Below, piece after piece: positions 55,199-64,000 of a stretch of 64,000 bases of DNA. Made by a program: the position numbers and the translations under genes. The stretch lies in NCBI RefSeq assembly GCF_003007715.1, contig NZ_PXNO01000027.1, positions 620,001-684,000 of the forward strand, in the 5' to 3' direction. The first letter of the stretch is position 1. The number at the start of each line of letters is the position of its first letter. The notes beneath the pieces were generated by a model. That model saw nothing but the letters and a program-made list of their open reading frames with translations. It had not been told where the DNA came from and did not search any database. The stretch comes from Marinobacter shengliensis (lineage in GTDB: Bacteria > Pseudomonadota > Gammaproteobacteria > Pseudomonadales > Oleiphilaceae).

Positions 55199-57922
55199 CT
55201 ACTCACGGAGCACTCTCAGTTCCCGTGCCCGGGCCAGGGCTTCGGTGCGCCGGCTAACGCCGAGCTTGCCGTACAGGTTCCGGATATGGGCTTTGACGGT
55301 GGCGGGCGCCACGGCCATCCTGATGGCGATGTCCTTGTTGGCCAGCCCCTGATTAATCAGCAGCAGTACTTCCTGTTCTCTCTGGCTCAGGGGTTCGGCC
55401 AGCCCGTCAGTTGTTTCAGAAGGCTGGTCCGATTGGGGCTTGGATATGGCAATGTCGGCGTTTCCGGATAGCTGGTCTTTCAGCATGGTCAGCAGTTCAC
55501 GGTTCCAGCGCCCGGGTGTTCGTAGTCGGGGGCAGTCCAGCAGCATGGCCCGGAGGCTGGGGCTTTCTTCCGCAAACAGCTTTAAAAACCCCGCGTTTTC
55601 GGCTCGGTCCAGTGCCCGCTCCAGCATGATGGCTGCTTCGTCGGTGCGATGCTCCTGCGAGAGAGCATCGGCATACACCAACAGGATCTCCACCAGATGT
55701 CGGTTATGGGCGTTGCGTTCCGCCACCGGAACCAGTGCCGACAGGGTTTCCTGCGCTTTCTGGTAATCCTTTTGGGCTACCTGCACCCGGGCCAGCGCGA
55801 TCTGGTTCTGTTCCCGGTTCAGGGGGTTGGTGGCTGGCGTTTCCAGGGCCGCCTTCAGGGTGGTCATGGCTTTATCAGCGAGGCCCAGCGCAAGGTAACA
55901 ACGAGCCAGAAGGGCCGAAGCGGCAGGTGGCTCAAACAGGATGTGGTCACGGCGCTTGCTGCCAACGGCGACAGCGTCATCCAGCAATTCAACGGCCTCT
56001 TCGAGTTTGCCTTGGCTGAACGCAAGGTGGCCGCGTACGTACTGGATGACCACATGCTGTCCGGGCTCCGTACCTTTCTCCACATGCTCTAGCAGCGGAG
56101 ACAGGTAACTGGCGGCCAACTCCGGTTCATTGCGTTCACGGTAGATTTCGGTCAGCGCGCTGTTCTGCCAGCAGGAAATAAGCCGTGGCTGGCTTGGGTC
56201 TGCGAAATGCTCATCCACCCAGTTGCGTACGCGGGTGGTGGTTTTCAGGGCCAGCTCGGTGTCACCACGGTTGTACTGAATCCACGCCAACAGGCCGCCA
56301 GAGGACAGCGCGGTGCTGGCCTTGCGCTCTATCTGTCCATAGTGAACGGCTGATTCCAGGGCTTCCTCGGCATCGTTGAGTTCACCCTTGCCAAAGTAGT
56401 CGAGGCCGAGGCCGTAATAGGTGACGGATTTCAACGGTATCTGGATCTGATCGATGTCCTTGAGTACCTGACGGGTGAGGTCTGACGCATTCTTTTCGTC
56501 ATTCCTGCTTCGGGCCAGGTAAGAACGCACCAGGGATATTTCACTGTGGATAGCCAGTGCGCCTTCGGCATCCGGGTGGGAATCGGCTACCCGACGGTCG
56601 AGCAGGTCTTCGACTTCCGTCAGCAGGGGCTCGAGGCCCTCAACACGGTTGGCGAAGAACAGCCCCCAGATTCTGAGCATCTGCAGCTGGGGGCTTTCAG
56701 CCAGTTGCCGTGCCGGTATGGTATCCAGCCAGGCCAGTACCGGCAGGTGGTAGCCACCGTGAATCAGGTTGTTACCATGCTCGGCAAGCACCCGGGCCAG
56801 GCGGTCGGTGTCGTTCTGGCTGACGATCTGGGCGATGCCTTCCTGAACTTGGCCATGGCTGAGCAACCAGTCAATGGTGCGTGACTGCAGCTCCACCGCC
56901 CGTTGTGGATCGATCGATTCTATCCGCTGGAGCAGAGCTTCCCGGAACAGGTCATGGTAGCGGAACCACTGGTTGTGTTTATCCAGGGGGATCAGGAACA
57001 GGTTCAGGGAAAGCAGGCGAGTAAGGATGTCCTGGCTGTCATCCCGCTGGCGAACGGCATTGCACAGGGAGCTGGACAGACGAGGGCAGTAGGCGGTATC
57101 CAGCAGGAAATCGGTGAGTTCGACCGGGAGCTGGTGCAGTACCTCGGTAAGAACATAGTCGCTGATCAGCGCGCCATCCGGCGTGCCAATCCGTTCGTGG
57201 CCGGTGTGGCCGGATTTCAGGGCTTCGGTTTTTCCGGCCAGGGCGGAGAGCTGCATGGCGGCAACCCATCCCTCAGTGCGCCGGCAAATAGTGCGGATCT
57301 CCTGTTCGGACAGGTTCATCGCCATGGTGTCCTGGAAAAAGGCTCTGCATTCGTCTTCCGAAAATGCCATCAGGCCCGGATGAATATCCTGAACCTGGCG
57401 CCTGACCCGCCATCGCGCCAGTGGCAGTGGGGGTTCAGTGCGGGAGGCGATGGTGACCAGAATGCCAGGGGGCAGGTAGTCCATACACCAGGCCAACTGG
57501 CGGTGGATACCGTCGTTACTGATGACATGGTAATCGTCGAGGACCAGGTGCCAGGGATTGCGGTCTTCGGCCAGGGCATTGACCAATCCGGTAATGGCGG
57601 CGGTCAGGTCGTCACCCTGCTGCCGGGCCAGTTGCTTTTCGCTGTCTTCAAGCCCCATCAACCCGGCGTGCTTGAACGCGCCGATAACATACTGCCAGAA
57701 CTGCACCGGCTGGTCGTCATGCTCATCCAGGGAAAGCCAGGCGGTACTGGTGCTGTTGCGGGCGCACCACTGGCTGACCAGTGTGGTCTTGCCAAAGCCG
57801 GCGGGAGCCACGATCAGGTTCAGCCTTTTACCTTGCTCCGGTTCCAACAGGGCATCCAGCCGGTGCCTTCGCACGGCTCTGGCATCGGGTGTTGGCCTGA
57901 GAAATTTGGTGGTCAGTAGCAT
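55199..57922 (-). CDS. MalT-type LuxR-family STAND transcriptional regulator
   Basis: 907 aa, ATG 57922 on -. N-terminal NTPase with Walker A VAPAGFGKTTLVSQW (residues ~39-53) and DEHDDQPVQFW after it, then DDYHVIS; a TPR-like superhelical middle (~440-800); C-terminal LuxR helix-turn-helix (LSQREQEVLLLINQGLANKDIAIRM in parts, ~845-905). Same length and layout as E. coli MalT (901 aa). Such activators oligomerise with ATP and an inducer. The inducer here is unknown: there are no maltose genes near, and AlkS-like regulators share this architecture. A palindromic site lies at its promoter. Confidence 0.92.
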   Translation of the reverse strand: MLLTTKFLRPTPDARAVRRHRLDALLEPEQGKRLNLIVAPAGFGKTTLVSQWCARNSTSTAWLSLDEHDDQPVQFWQYVIGAFKHAGLMGLEDSEKQLARQQGDDLTAAITGLVNALAEDRNPWHLVLDDYHVISNDGIHRQLAWCMDYLPPGILVTIASRTEPPLPLARWRVRRQVQDIHPGLMAFSEDECRAFFQDTMAMNLSEQEIRTICRRTEGWVAAMQLSALAGKTEALKSGHTGHERIGTPDGALISDYVLTEVLHQLPVELTDFLLDTAYCPRLSSSLCNAVRQRDDSQDILTRLLSLNLFLIPLDKHNQWFRYHDLFREALLQRIESIDPQRAVELQSRTIDWLLSHGQVQEGIAQIVSQNDTDRLARVLAEHGNNLIHGGYHLPVLAWLDTIPARQLAESPQLQMLRIWGLFFANRVEGLEPLLTEVEDLLDRRVADSHPDAEGALAIHSEISLVRSYLARSRNDEKNASDLTRQVLKDIDQIQIPLKSVTYYGLGLDYFGKGELNDAEEALESAVHYGQIERKASTALSSGGLLAWIQYNRGDTELALKTTTRVRNWVDEHFADPSQPRLISCWQNSALTEIYRERNEPELAASYLSPLLEHVEKGTEPGQHVVIQYVRGHLAFSQGKLEEAVELLDDAVAVGSKRRDHILFEPPAASALLARCYLALGLADKAMTTLKAALETPATNPLNREQNQIALARVQVAQKDYQKAQETLSALVPVAERNAHNRHLVEILLVYADALSQEHRTDEAAIMLERALDRAENAGFLKLFAEESPSLRAMLLDCPRLRTPGRWNRELLTMLKDQLSGNADIAISKPQSDQPSETTDGLAEPLSQREQEVLLLINQGLANKDIAIRMAVAPATVKAHIRNLYGKLGVSRRTEALARARELRVLRE

Positions 57923-57957
57923 GGTTTCCCGGAGATCAGCGCATTGTTGTTACCGGA

Positions 57958-57979
57958 TTGTGTGCTTTGTCGCACACAA
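57958..57979. promoter_or_regulatory. Palindromic operator-like site before the MalT-like gene
   Basis: Perfect 8-bp arms TTGTGTGC and GCACACAA around the 6-nt spacer TTTGTC. It lies 36-57 nt upstream of the regulator's start codon. Spacing equals a CRP site, with TGTGC/GCACA instead of TGTGA/TCACA, so a weak CRP/Vfr site or an autoregulatory site are both possible. Confidence 0.55.
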
Positions 57980-58077
57980 GTCAAGGGCTGCGGTGACGCA
58001 ACGCGTTGGTGGGGCTGCGAATCCCGGTAATTGGTCTACACTGAATACAGATTAAATTGTATATCCAAAAAGAATGA

Positions 58078-59115
<1,038 letters not shown>

Positions 59116-59130
59116 AGTTCTGAATAACAG

Positions 59131-59168
59131 AAAAGCCCGCCGTCAGTGATGACGTGCGGGCTTTTTTT
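59131..59168 (+). terminator. Intrinsic terminator between cysB and cysH
   Basis: Stem AAAGCCCGC / GCGGGCTTT extended inward by CGTCA/TGACG with a bulged T and GTGA loop, followed on + by T7. The A-rich left flank also lets it act for cysH on -. Confidence 0.9.
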
Positions 59169-59185
59169 ACAGGTGCAAAATGGGT

Positions 59186-59911
59186 TTAGCCTGATTTGCC
59201 GATCAGGTTGCCCGCATGCAAGCCACATTCCTTATGGGTGGCCTCTTCCCACCACCAGCGGCCTTCCCGCTCGTGCTGGCCCGGCAGCACCGGCCTGGTG
59301 CAGGGCTGGCAGCCGATGCTGACGAAGCCTTTTTCGTGCAGTGTGTTGTAGGGAGCCTCAGACATCCGGATGTAATCCCAGACCTCTTTCGAGCTCCAGT
59401 TCGCGAGCGGGTTGAATTTCACCAGAGTCTTGTTGTCGCTGGAGAACGCTGAATCAACCTGAACTACCGGTACGTCGTTGCGGGTACCGGGGCTCTGATC
59501 CCTGCGTTGCCCGGTAATCCAGGCATCAACGGTTGCCAGTTTCTTGCGCAGAGGGTTGACCTTGCGAATGCCGCAACATTCGGAATGGCCATCTTCGTAG
59601 AAGCTGAATAATCCTTTGCGGTTCACCATGTCCTGAACTTCACCGGCATCCGGGAACAGCACTTCAATCTCGATTCCGTAATGCTTTCGCACGCGCTCGA
59701 TGAACTCGTAGGTTTCCGGGTGCAGCCGGCCTGTGTCCAGGGTAAACACTTGCAGGTTGTCGGTTAACTTGTGGGCCATTTCGATCAGCACTACATCTTC
59801 GGCGCCGCTGAATGAAATGGCGATGTTGTCATAGCGTGCCAGCGCCGCCTTGAGGATAGCCCGGGGGCTCTGGCCGTCGAGTTCAGCGCGGAGATTTTCA
59901 ATATCAGTCAT
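59186..59911 (-). CDS. cysH: Assimilatory adenylyl-sulfate (APS) reductase, 4Fe-4S type CysH
   Basis: 241 aa, ATG 59911 on -. ATP-pyrophosphatase-like fold with [26 protein letters not shown] and [18 protein letters not shown]. The Cys-Cys pair (CCGIRK) and the CxxC ([11 protein letters not shown]) are the four ligands of a 4Fe-4S cluster, and KECGLH carries the catalytic Cys. PAPS reductases of the E. coli type lack the cluster pairs; this is the APS-reducing form known from Pseudomonas aeruginosa CysH. It reduces APS to sulfite with thioredoxin. Convergent with cysB, its probable regulator. Confidence 0.93.
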   Translation of the reverse strand: MTDIENLRAELDGQSPRAILKAALARYDNIAISFSGAEDVVLIEMAHKLTDNLQVFTLDTGRLHPETYEFIERVRKHYGIEIEVLFPDAGEVQDMVNRKGLFSFYEDGHSECCGIRKVNPLRKKLATVDAWITGQRRDQSPGTRNDVPVVQVDSAFSSDNKTLVKFNPLANWSSKEVWDYIRMSEAPYNTLHEKGFVSIGCQPCTRPVLPGQHEREGRWWWEEATHKECGLHAGNLIGKSG

Positions 59912-60156
59912 GTTGCTCCAGGGGGCTTTTCCACTGTGCGATCAACGGAGTGAATAAAGGCGTGATCTAACCTGAAATAAAGGCTACCACCAAATGCCTC
60001 ATAGCTTGAAGGAATGAGCATCTATATCTTTATGCCTCGCTGATAAGGTGATCCATGGGATTCACGATGCATTCCGGCCAGGATTTTCATATCATACGCC
60101 CCAGACAACCCGGGCCTTGTTGGCCCGGCCAATTATGACTTTTTCAGGAGACCGTT

Positions 60157-60771
60157 GTGGAACTCGCATGTCTTGACCTTGAGGGCGTACTGATCCCGGA
60201 AATCTGGATCGCATTTGCAGAAAAAACCGGCATTGAGGAGCTCAAGGCAACCACTCGGGATATTCCTGATTACGATGTGCTGATGAAGCAGCGCCTGCGG
60301 ATTCTGGACGAGCACGGTTACGGGCTGCCGGAGATCCAGGAAGTGATCAGCACCCTGGACCCACTGCCTGGCGCCCGTGAATTCCTGGACTGGCTGCGTG
60401 AGCGCTTCCAGGTGGTGATCCTGTCGGATACCTTCTATGAATTCGCCATGCCCCTGATGAAAAAACTGGGCTATCCGGCTCTGCTGTGCCATAAACTCGA
60501 AGTGGCGGAGAATGGGCAGATCACCAACTATCTGTTGCGTCAGCGTGATCCCAAGCGCCAGTCAGTTCGTGCTTTTCAGTTGCTGAATTACCGGGTGATT
60601 GCGGCCGGTGATTCCTACAATGACACTACCATGCTGGGTCAGGCAGAAGCCGGTATTTTGTTCCATGCACCGCAGAACGTTATTGACGAGTTCCCGCAGT
60701 TCCCTGCAGTGCACAATTTCGATGATCTGCGGCAGGAATTCCTGAAGGCCAGCGCTGTTCACACGGCCTGA
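60157..60771 (+). CDS. thrH: Bifunctional phosphoserine phosphatase/homoserine phosphotransferase ThrH
   Basis: 204 aa from GTG 60157, 6 nt after AGGAG. HAD-superfamily: nucleophile motif CLDLEGVLIPE (Asp7 and Glu9; ThrH-type DLEGV), motif II VVILSDTFYEF, motif III Lys region (RDPKRQSV) and motif IV AAGDSYNDTTML. It matches ThrH of Pseudomonas over its length. It can dephosphorylate phosphoserine and transfer phosphate to homoserine. Single gene with a long hairpin after it. Confidence 0.95.
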   Translation: MELACLDLEGVLIPEIWIAFAEKTGIEELKATTRDIPDYDVLMKQRLRILDEHGYGLPEIQEVISTLDPLPGAREFLDWLRERFQVVILSDTFYEFAMPLMKKLGYPALLCHKLEVAENGQITNYLLRQRDPKRQSVRAFQLLNYRVIAAGDSYNDTTMLGQAEAGILFHAPQNVIDEFPQFPAVHNFDDLRQEFLKASAVHTA

Positions 60772-60780
60772 TCTTTTCTG

Positions 60781-60823
60781 ACGCTGATTTGCGCTATTGG
60801 TACCCGGTGGCGCAAATCAGCGT
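60781..60823. terminator. Bidirectional terminator hairpin between thrH and pabB
   Basis: Perfect 14-bp inverted repeat ACGCTGATTTGCGC / GCGCAAATCAGCGT with a 15-nt loop. On + it is followed by TTCAGTTCC. The right arm includes the pabB stop codon (60817-60819). The two genes converge here. Confidence 0.7.
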
Positions 60824-62178
60824 TTCAGTTCCTCCAGAAACCGCATCAACGGCTGCACTTTTGCCAGGGTTTCCTGGTATTCGGCTTCCGGCTCGGAGTC
60901 GGCGACGATTCCACCTCCCCCCCAACATCTGACGGTTCCGTCTGGTTCGCACAGCAGTGTTCGGATCGCGATACTGCTGTCCAGATTGCCATCGAGTCCG
61001 TAATAGAACACCGAGCCACAGTAGGGGCCGCGCCAATGGGGCTCCAGCTCCGCAATGATTTCCATGGCCCGGATTTTCGGGGCGCCGGTAATGGAGCCAC
61101 CGGGGAACGCATCAAATAACGCCTGTAACGGGCTGATGCCAGGTTTCAATTTGGCTCGAATGTGGCTAACCAGGTGATGCACATTGCGGTAGGACTCAAG
61201 GGCAAATAACTCATCCACACTGACTGAGCCGGGCAGGGCATGGACGCTGAGGTCGTTACGAAGCAAATCCACGATCATCAGGTTCTCGGCCCGGTCTTTC
61301 TCCGAGGCCAGTAGCTCCTGCGCCAAAGCTTCATCCTGTTCAGGGTTCTGACCCCGGGCACGAGTGCCCTTGATGGGGCTGGTTTCAATCACACCTTCGC
61401 GAATGGCCAGGAATCGTTCCGGTGATACTGAGACTACCGCGTTACCCCGAAAGCGGAGAAAAGCTGCATAAGGCGTCGGGTTGGCATCGCTGAGCGCGTT
61501 GAAGGCGGCCCAGGGGCTGCCCTGGTAGTGCCCCTCAAACGATTGGGACAGATTGGCCTGGTAGCAGTCACCTGACTGAATGTAATGCCTTACCTGATTG
61601 ACCCTTTGCCGAAAAATGTCGGGTGTTTGTGTTGGGCTGAAATGATTGGTTATCAACCAGGGCTCATGATCATCGTTAACAGGGTGGTCAAGCCAATCGA
61701 CCAGCTTTTTTTCCGTGGAGGCGGGCAGTTGGGGGTGGACCCACAGATAGCATGCGCCGCTTTCCAGGTCCTCACTGGCCATCCACAGGTAAAGTCCGGC
61801 GAAAAACAGCGGGTAGCGGAGGTTCCCGGCCAGTCTGTTCAGCCTTGGTTCTCTGGCATAGCCGAACTCGTAGGCAATGCTGCCAACCCAGCCGCCTGCG
61901 AGAGGGCAGGGCACCTCGGCATCGGTGATCCCGGGCTGCCGGTAGGTGTCTGCCAGAGCCTCCAGTTCAGCGGCCAGCGTTGGGGTGTCGATTCGATTAC
62001 CTGGGATGCCCTCGATGATGGCCTGCTCGACGGCAAGACAACTGAAGCCCCTGGCCCCACCACGGCCCCCCGACGACGCCTGGCTGCCCAGAAAAACGAA
62101 GTCGGGATGCTGCGAGGCATGGGCGCACAGCCGGTTGTACTGTTGCCGGGTAACCGGTTGGCAGAGAGGAAAGGCCAA
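60817..62178 (-). CDS. pabB: Aminodeoxychorismate synthase component I
   Basis: 453 aa. The start is TTG at 62178 on -, chosen because GGAGG lies 6 nt upstream and no other start codon is near the family N-terminus. Chorismate-binding enzyme: ETSPIKGTRARG, ALFDAFPGGSITGAPKIRAM and GGGGIVADSEPEAEYQETL (active-site Glu). No fused glutaminase domain, so it needs PabA. With PabA it makes 4-amino-4-deoxychorismate for folate. The rare TTG start suggests low expression. Confidence 0.93.
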   Translation of the reverse strand: MAFPLCQPVTRQQYNRLCAHASQHPDFVFLGSQASSGGRGGARGFSCLAVEQAIIEGIPGNRIDTPTLAAELEALADTYRQPGITDAEVPCPLAGGWVGSIAYEFGYAREPRLNRLAGNLRYPLFFAGLYLWMASEDLESGACYLWVHPQLPASTEKKLVDWLDHPVNDDHEPWLITNHFSPTQTPDIFRQRVNQVRHYIQSGDCYQANLSQSFEGHYQGSPWAAFNALSDANPTPYAAFLRFRGNAVVSVSPERFLAIREGVIETSPIKGTRARGQNPEQDEALAQELLASEKDRAENLMIVDLLRNDLSVHALPGSVSVDELFALESYRNVHHLVSHIRAKLKPGISPLQALFDAFPGGSITGAPKIRAMEIIAELEPHWRGPYCGSVFYYGLDGNLDSSIAIRTLLCEPDGTVRCWGGGGIVADSEPEAEYQETLAKVQPLMRFLEELKR

Positions 62179-62351
62179 GATACCTCCGTTAAAAATTGGA
62201 AGAATGATACACGATGCACAAAACGGCCGTTGTCCGATCAGGACAGGCGCTGATCTAATGGTTATACGGCGCCGATCAGCCCGGAGCGTATCTTACCGGG
62301 TTTTGCCGCCCGTGAACTGAAAATCCATAAAACAAGAACGGAAGTTGTCCT

Positions 62352-62930
62352 ATGTCTCGCTTCAGAAAACACGCACTTGCTGCCACGTTCAGTCTGTTCG
62401 CCCTGGGTGCGACCCACTCGCTGGCGGAGGGCTTGCCGCAAGACGGACCACTGTCTGATGGAAAAATTTCGGAGGATGAGTTGGGTGTCGTTATTCTCAG
62501 CGCTCAGCAGCAGCTGATTCGGTTGTCAGAGGCGGCGACGGAAGAATATCAGTCAGCCATATTAGAACCTGGCGCCAATACGCCGAAAGCCTGGATGCTG
62601 ATGAAGGATGGTGAAACCGTAAAGCGCATCAATATTGATGCCCATGCTGTTGGCATGCCTGCGGTCGCACAATTAAAGATGTATCGGGCAGCCATTAAAT
62701 CGATCGCCCAGAGAGGGGAGATAAACGCGGCAGCCATCCTCTATACGGGTAGGGTTAGTGAAGACAACGCAACTGAAGTCCTGGTGATAGAACATGAGCA
62801 CCGTTTAGGCGTGTCTTCGAATAAAGTAATCGGATACGAGATTCGCAACGGAGCGATTTCCTGGGCTGAACCGGTATCTCAGGAAAAACCTTTTGAATGG
62901 TTTTACGAGGGTAAAGGCGGTAAGTCCTGA
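62352..62930 (+). CDS. Exported protein, function unknown
   Basis: 192 aa, ATG 62352 with GGAAG 8 nt upstream. Signal peptide ALAATFSLFALGATHSLA, cut before EGL. The mature part is alpha/beta with no Cys: LGVVILSAQQQLIRLSEAAT, INAAAILYTGRVS, TEVLVIEHEHRLGVSSNKVIGY. I do not recognise the family. Upstream, TGTCC-GATCA-GGACA (62231-62245) is a small palindrome that could be an operator. The next gene, also exported, is 170 nt away. Confidence 0.78.
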   Translation: MSRFRKHALAATFSLFALGATHSLAEGLPQDGPLSDGKISEDELGVVILSAQQQLIRLSEAATEEYQSAILEPGANTPKAWMLMKDGETVKRINIDAHAVGMPAVAQLKMYRAAIKSIAQRGEINAAAILYTGRVSEDNATEVLVIEHEHRLGVSSNKVIGYEIRNGAISWAEPVSQEKPFEWFYEGKGGKS

Positions 62931-63100
62931 GCAAAATGCGAACTCATCGATACTTGTTTCCAAATGTAATTGTAACGTAAAGGACTGTGAATGGAGTCAC
63001 GGACTAGGACTGTAAAACAATCTTAAATGGACCCGTGAAGTAAAGGACTTCACTTAAAAAACTCACACAAGAATAAAATGAGTTTCACAAGGAGATAATA
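62931..63100 (+). promoter_or_regulatory. Upstream region of the FilA-like gene with hairpin and repeats
   Basis: 170 nt without a gene. TAAAGGACT occurs twice (63040s and near 62979), GGACT/GGACTGTAAA repeats cluster between 62979 and 63016, and a 7-bp hairpin GTGAAGT / ACTTCAC with AAAGG loop lies at 63035-63053, shortly before AAGGAG and the ATG. The leader could be structured and regulate translation; no known riboswitch class recognised. Confidence 0.45.
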
Positions 63101-63895
63101 ATGAAAGGCCTGAAGAAAATTGCTCTGGCAACTGCCGTTGCCGCTATGCCGTTCGCTGCTCACGCTGACCTGAAAGCCCTTGACGATACCGCAATGGGTA
63201 ACGTTACTGGCCAGGCCGGTGTGACCATCGAACTGGAAACCAAAGTCAGCATCGGTCAGTTCGTGTACACCGATGAAGGTAGCTTCACCGTGAACGACAT
63301 CGTTCTGGGTGGTTCTGGTGTTGCTGGTGGTCCGGGCACCGACCTGTTGGACGACCTGTACATCGACATCGACGTAGAAGCTGACGGTGACGCTGTAATC
63401 CACGTTGGTTCAATCTCTGGTCAGCCGATCGACTGGGGTATGACTGCCAGCTCCATGGAACTGGTTGCTGCTGACGGCAGCGAGAGCACCACTCTGGTAT
63501 CTAACCTGAGCGGTTGGGGTATGTTGGGTGCTCTGGATATCCGCGTTGATACCGCTACCGACACCCTGAACCTGGACGTTGCTTTCAACGTTATGCAGAT
63601 GGACTTCGATGTTGAATTCCTGGGCATTGGTATCCGCGATATGGCCATCATGGGCGGTCAGTTCTTTGAAGGTGACCCTGGCGCTGCCGGCCTTTTCGCC
63701 GTTGCTAACGTAGATGTATACAAAGGCGATGGTCTTGGTGATTCCACTATGACTGACGTCCTGCGTATCGACATCAACGACATCACCATGGACATGTCCA
63801 TCGGTGCAATCGAGATCGGCGGCGCTTCCATCGGCTCTATCGCCATGGATAACCTGACCATCTCCGACACTCGTCTGGCTGTTTACGGTCGCTAA
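63101..63895 (+). CDS. Exported FilA/DUF6160-like protein
   Basis: 264 aa, ATG 63101 preceded by AAGGAGA. Signal peptide MKGLKKIALATAVAAMPFAA ending HA-D; mature N-terminus LKALDDTAMGNVTGQAGVTIELE carries the MGxVTGQAG motif of the DUF6160 group, which includes the Acinetobacter pilus-cluster protein FilA. The rest is a repetitive, acidic, beta-rich sequence with Asp-Gly/Ile-Asp patterns (DLYIDIDVEADGDAVI; IDINDITMDMSIGAIEIGG) that suggests a beta-helix or surface-layer fold. No PEP-CTERM tail. Likely a secreted or surface protein. Ends before a strong terminator. The family name is from memory of the motif. Confidence 0.75.
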   Translation: MKGLKKIALATAVAAMPFAAHADLKALDDTAMGNVTGQAGVTIELETKVSIGQFVYTDEGSFTVNDIVLGGSGVAGGPGTDLLDDLYIDIDVEADGDAVIHVGSISGQPIDWGMTASSMELVAADGSESTTLVSNLSGWGMLGALDIRVDTATDTLNLDVAFNVMQMDFDVEFLGIGIRDMAIMGGQFFEGDPGAAGLFAVANVDVYKGDGLGDSTMTDVLRIDINDITMDMSIGAIEIGGASIGSIAMDNLTISDTRLAVYGR

Positions 63896-63925
63896 TCTGA
63901 CCTGAACACCTGAGTAGGTGATGAG

Positions 63926-63949
63926 CGCCCCGCATTGCGGGGCGTTTTT
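63926..63949 (+). terminator. Rho-independent terminator of the FilA-like gene
   Basis: Perfect 8-bp GC stem CGCCCCGC / GCGGGGCG with an ATT loop, then T5. It lies 30 nt past the stop. The last 51 bases of the window after it hold nothing I can identify. Confidence 0.92.
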
Positions 63950-64000
63950 AGTTGGTTAGAAAAAATCTGGCCTAAATAAAACGGCGACCCGAAGCAGGTC

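Noticed and set aside
60781..60823. Transposon end or attachment site suggested by the perfect 14-bp inverted repeat
   Set aside because: It lies between convergent genes and fits a shared terminator; no mobile genes or target duplication are near.

Overview
The window reads as chromosomal DNA of a marine gammaproteobacterium, most likely Marinobacter or a close relative. This is an inference from gene content and protein character (exosortase A locus with PrsK/PrsR/PrsT, FadD, GspA/GspB, a MalT-type regulator, a 4Fe-4S type CysH, ThrH), not from a database search. Gene density is high, most genes sit in short operons with 1-11 nt overlaps, and no IS element, prophage, CRISPR array, tRNA or rRNA gene was seen.

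Region 1 (1-9.2 kb) is the end of an exopolysaccharide / exosortase A locus. On + lie the C-terminal half of an asparagine-synthase-like amidotransferase, a polysaccharide deacetylase, an unrecognised 301-aa protein, a GNAT acetyltransferase, a GT2 glycosyltransferase, a CelD/FemAB-like acyltransferase and xrtA itself. On - lie a GT4 glycosyltransferase and one PEP-CTERM protein, the class of substrate XrtA sorts. Region 2 (9.2-17.8 kb, all -) is the regulatory and accessory arm: prsK (sensor kinase), prsR (sigma-54 activator), prsT (TPR lipoprotein) and a PA14/calcium-repeat lipoprotein. A good sigma-54 promoter lies directly upstream of the PEP-CTERM gene, which fits control by PrsR.

Region 3 (17.8-26.5 kb) is housekeeping: an SDR protein with a PlsC-like acyltransferase, a hexose-6-phosphate mutarotase, a 2OG-Fe(II) oxygenase, the 4.5S RNA gene ffs, dnaX-ybaB-recR, then rnd-ycgL-ycgN running into Region 4.

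Region 4 (26.5-39.8 kb) is the most interesting stretch. A membrane protein, a PE-repeat VWA protein, a MoxR AAA+ ATPase and a CoxE-like VWA protein are followed, after a 369-nt gap, by nine tightly packed genes: an exported protein, two large TPR proteins, a TPR lipoprotein, a small exported protein, an ExbB/TolQ-like channel protein, two ExbD/TolR-like proteins and a TonB/AgmX-like protein. This looks like a proton-motive-force-driven envelope machine of unassigned function. The first ExbD has Asn where the proton-carrying Asp should be; the second keeps Asp.

Region 5 (39.8-64 kb) holds lipid and general metabolism: a MaoC dehydratase divergent from fadD, hrpA, a KAS III enzyme, a thioesterase, mlaA, a patatin phospholipase, gspA-gspB-dinG, a MalT-like regulator, cysB, cysH, thrH, pabB, an unknown exported protein and a FilA/DUF6160-like exported protein. 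Two candidate small RNAs on - are proposed where strong terminators lack a matching gene (near 31.0 kb and 55.0 kb); the second has a perfect CRP-type site upstream.
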